A DNA stretch of 64,000 nt. Source: Lysinibacter sp. HNR. GTDB taxonomy: Bacteria > Actinomycetota > Actinomycetes > Actinomycetales > Microbacteriaceae. Of the stretch, positions 62,047-64,000 are shown one piece after another. Position 1 is the first letter of the stretch. Every line of letters starts with the position of its first letter. The notes beneath the pieces are model-generated. The model had not been told where the DNA came from. It was given only the letters and a program-made list of their open reading frames with translations, and did not search any database. The position numbers and the translations under genes are program-made. Location of the stretch: NCBI RefSeq assembly GCF_029760935.1, contig NZ_CP121684.1, forward strand, positions 868,001 to 932,000, written 5' to 3'.

Positions 62047-63072
62047 ATGTCTTACAACCTTACGCCCGCTGAAGTGGAAACTAAATACACTGTTTCGGTC
62101 GCGCTTGCGACTTACAATGGTGCACGCTTTCTCTCACAGCAGGTTTTAAGCATTCTGGCGCAGAGCCACCCGGTTGATGAGATTGTTGTCTCCGACGATA
62201 ATTCCACAGACGCAACCGTTTCTATCGTTGAGCTTCTTGTGGCGGAACACAACGCGGTCAATGCGCGGCCCCCCATTAGCCTGGTGGTTTTGCATAATAA
62301 ACCCGGACTCGGGGTGACTCACAACTTCGAGCGCGCTGTGAGTGGGTGCTCGGGAGATATTCTTTTTTTGAGTGATCAGGATGATGTATGGCACCCAGAC
62401 AAAGTGAAAAAAATGCTGGCTGTCTTTGGCTCCCACCCCAGCGCTCAACTGGTTTTCACTAACGCGCGCACGGTTGATGGCGTGGGTACTCCACTTGGCT
62501 ATTCCCTTTTTGAGGCAATTGAATTGCAGCAGTCTGAACTGTACGGGGTTCGTGAGGGGAAGAGTTTTGAGGTACTGCTTCGACGTAACATCGTGACGGG
62601 TGCGACCGTGGCGTTTCGCCGAAAACTTCTTGACGATGCGCTGCCTTTTCCCCGGGGGTGGGTGCACGATGAGTGGCTGGCAATTATTGCGTCTGTGACT
62701 TCCTCGATCGAGGTGATGACCGAGGAGCTTATAGATTATCGTCAGCACGGAGCAAACGAGATTGGTGCGCTCAAGCAAGGGGTGGGGGAAAAGCTGAAAA
62801 AGCTTTTTTATCCGCGGCGTGAGCGTAATCAAAGTCTCTATGATCGAGCAATGGCTCTTCCTCCGCGGTTGCAGGCGATGAAGGGTATTCCCCCCAGCTT
62901 TTGCGCTGCAGCAGAGGATAAATTGACGCACGAGGATTTTCGGCGCGGATTACCCGGTGGCCGTCTTTTTCGGATAGGACCGGTTTTTCGTGAGCTTCAA
63001 TCTGGACGCTACGATCGTTATGGCTACGGGCGTAAAGATGCGGTGAGAGATATTCTGCAACCTGATCGCTAG
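62047..63072 (+). CDS. GT2 glycosyltransferase
   Basis: A 341-residue GT-A enzyme with TVSVALATYNGARFLSQQVL, IVVSDDNSTDATVSIVELL, ILFLSDQDDVWHPDKVKKM (DXD) and PFPRGWVHDEWLAIIASVTS. This is the WcaA/rhamnan-type family that works on surface polysaccharides. AGGAG lies 13 bases before ATG 62047, a long gap, so the exact start is uncertain. It is the last gene of the glycan locus and ends facing the GntR gene. Confidence 0.87.
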   Translation: MSYNLTPAEVETKYTVSVALATYNGARFLSQQVLSILAQSHPVDEIVVSDDNSTDATVSIVELLVAEHNAVNARPPISLVVLHNKPGLGVTHNFERAVSGCSGDILFLSDQDDVWHPDKVKKMLAVFGSHPSAQLVFTNARTVDGVGTPLGYSLFEAIELQQSELYGVREGKSFEVLLRRNIVTGATVAFRRKLLDDALPFPRGWVHDEWLAIIASVTSSIEVMTEELIDYRQHGANEIGALKQGVGEKLKKLFYPRRERNQSLYDRAMALPPRLQAMKGIPPSFCAAAEDKLTHEDFRRGLPGGRLFRIGPVFRELQSGRYDRYGYGRKDAVRDILQPDR

Positions 63073-63156
63073 GGACGTGATCTTCAATCTGTGCTTGTTG
63101 GGGAGGGACTGCATCCGCGCCTCAGCCGGCCGAGGGGCAGGTGCTGCCGGTGCCTA

Positions 63157-63828
63157 TTACAAGGGGGTATCTACTCGCTCTTCGCGCATAGCGTTGGCGT
63201 GCTCGTCGCGGTGGAGCCTGCTGCTGTTCACGTGCGCGCGTGCAAGGCTCTCTGCGCCCGCAACGTCGTTTTGGGCAACCGCGTCAAAGAGAGCTTGGTG
63301 TTCCTCGCTCACACTCAGAAGATCATCGTGTTGACCGTATAGCCACCGCATACGGCTACGAATTGACTCGGCGATTTTACTGAGTAGTTCGTTTCCCGCG
63401 ATTTCGGTGGCAGCCTCGTGAAAATCGGCGGCTGCCCGACGTGACATGACGGTGTTAGAGGCCCTTGCTCCCGCTTTTTCTGTCTCGAGGATGGATCTTA
63501 ACCGTTCCCGGCCATTGTCGTCACAGCGCTGTGCGGCCAGCCGAAACACCAACACTTCTAGGGCGGAACGTACCTCGTCAAGGTCAGCCACATCTTGGGG
63601 TGTGAACTCTCGCACCACCGCCCAGGTGCGAGGCCGGAGGGTTACCAGCCCCTCTGTCTCGAGGATCTTGAGCGCGTCACGGACGGGTACCCGGCTGACA
63701 CCAAACTCGTCGGCAAGATCACGCTCGACAAGCTTGCTCCCGGGAAGGCGTAGGCCGTCGAGGATGTCGTTGCGTAACCACTCTGCCACGCGGGAGGACT
63801 CGGGTGTGTGTTCTTCTGTGACTGTCAC
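63157..63828 (-). CDS. GntR-family regulator, FadR/FCD subfamily
   Basis: A 223-residue repressor-type protein. The N-terminal winged helix (about 10-75: VAEWLRNDILDGLRLPGSKL; ERDLADEFGVSRVPVRDALK) is followed by an all-helical FCD ligand domain with acidic and histidine residues in FHEAATEIAGNELLSKIAES and SEEHQALFDAVAQ that could bind metal and a carboxylate. FCD regulators usually sense organic acids. Target genes probably lie beyond the right edge or are the gene itself; there is no evidence it controls the glycan locus. Confidence 0.88.
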   Translation of the reverse strand: MTVTEEHTPESSRVAEWLRNDILDGLRLPGSKLVERDLADEFGVSRVPVRDALKILETEGLVTLRPRTWAVVREFTPQDVADLDEVRSALEVLVFRLAAQRCDDNGRERLRSILETEKAGARASNTVMSRRAAADFHEAATEIAGNELLSKIAESIRSRMRWLYGQHDDLLSVSEEHQALFDAVAQNDVAGAESLARAHVNSSRLHRDEHANAMREERVDTPL

Positions 63829-63909
63829 TGCCTCATTCTCTCACACGGTCATTATGAGATTTTGTGGGGGTGTCTATGGGGGTGGGGGAAGAAGATTATG
63901 GGGTAGGGG

Positions 63910-63964
63910 AGCGAGGAGGCGTTTCAGAATAGTGATCACTACGAGTCCGAAACGCTTCCTCGCT
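63910..63964. repeat. Strong 16-bp inverted repeat enclosing a second palindrome
   Basis: AGCGAGGAGGCGTTTC (63910-63925) pairs with GAAACGCTTCCTCGCT (63949-63964), with one G-T pair. The loop contains the perfect palindrome AGTGATCACT (63931-63940). No T-run follows on either strand. It lies 80 bases upstream of the GntR start and could be a terminator of a gene to the right, an operator, or the end of a mobile element. Confidence 0.7.
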
Positions 63965-64000
63965 TCGCGTTCATTGCAAAACTAAGACTTTTTGTTGTCT

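Noticed and set aside
1-64000. tRNA, rRNA, riboswitch or prophage/attachment site
   Set aside because: No tRNA cloverleaf, rRNA segment, integrase or known riboswitch core was recognised on reading the intergenic gaps. Without a covariance search a missed small RNA cannot be excluded.

Overview
The window reads as chromosomal DNA of a Gram-positive actinobacterium, most likely a Microbacteriaceae member. Supporting signs are the order lpqB-comF-hpf-secA, a fused biotin carboxylase/BCCP alpha subunit with separate AccD5-like and tiny AccE subunits, a LytR-CpsA-Psr protein beside purE, a furA-katA pair, frequent GTG/TTG starts, several probably leaderless genes, and no rRNA or tRNA gene that I could see.

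Region 1 (1-19.9 kb) is conserved housekeeping DNA: the end of lpqB, comF, the ribosome hibernation factor hpf and secA; a MacB/FtsX-type ABC pair; the acyl-CoA carboxylase set (alpha subunit, birA, beta and epsilon subunits); maf; a TRAM/RumA-type RNA methyltransferase; purK and purE; a PH-domain membrane protein; furA-katA; and an LCP ligase.

Region 2 (19.9-63.1 kb) is one long cell-surface glycopolymer locus. It opens with a GT-B glycosyltransferase, rmlD, rmlB, a WbbL-like GT2, rmlC and rmlA, which make dTDP-rhamnose. Next comes a compact minus-strand cassette (28.2-33.9 kb): GT-C-like polytopic protein, aminotransferase, GtrB-like transferase, GtrA-like flippase, and a fused N-acetyltransferase/3,4-ketoisomerase. 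Together these could make a 3-acetamido-3,6-dideoxyhexose, link it to undecaprenyl phosphate, flip it and add it to a glycan outside the cell. The cassette lies between the intact rmlA and a decayed second rmlA 3' end, which suggests recombination. After it come a secreted protein with four ~106-residue repeats (three nearly identical in DNA), a lipoprotein, a plus-strand run of glycosyltransferases with an aminotransferase/PglD-type pair, and a Wzm/Wzt exporter with a nucleotide-sugar epimerase. An IS30-family relic follows, then an inverted paralogue of that epimerase that has lost its YxxxK motif, an acyltransferase-3 protein, a GT2+GT-B fusion, further glycosyltransferases and an LhgO-like oxidase.

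The right part of region 2 (55.3-61.9 kb) holds two more aminosugar gene sets. One is an aminotransferase, an SDR epimerase and a hexapeptide acyltransferase. The other is a Gfo/Idh/MocA dehydrogenase, an aminotransferase and a true LpxA-like acyltransferase. The second set resembles the GnnA-GnnB-LpxA logic of 2,3-diamino lipid A, which is unexpected in a Gram-positive bacterium. The window closes with a GT2, a FadR-type GntR regulator and a strong unexplained inverted repeat. Functions come from sequence motifs and gene context only; no database search was run.
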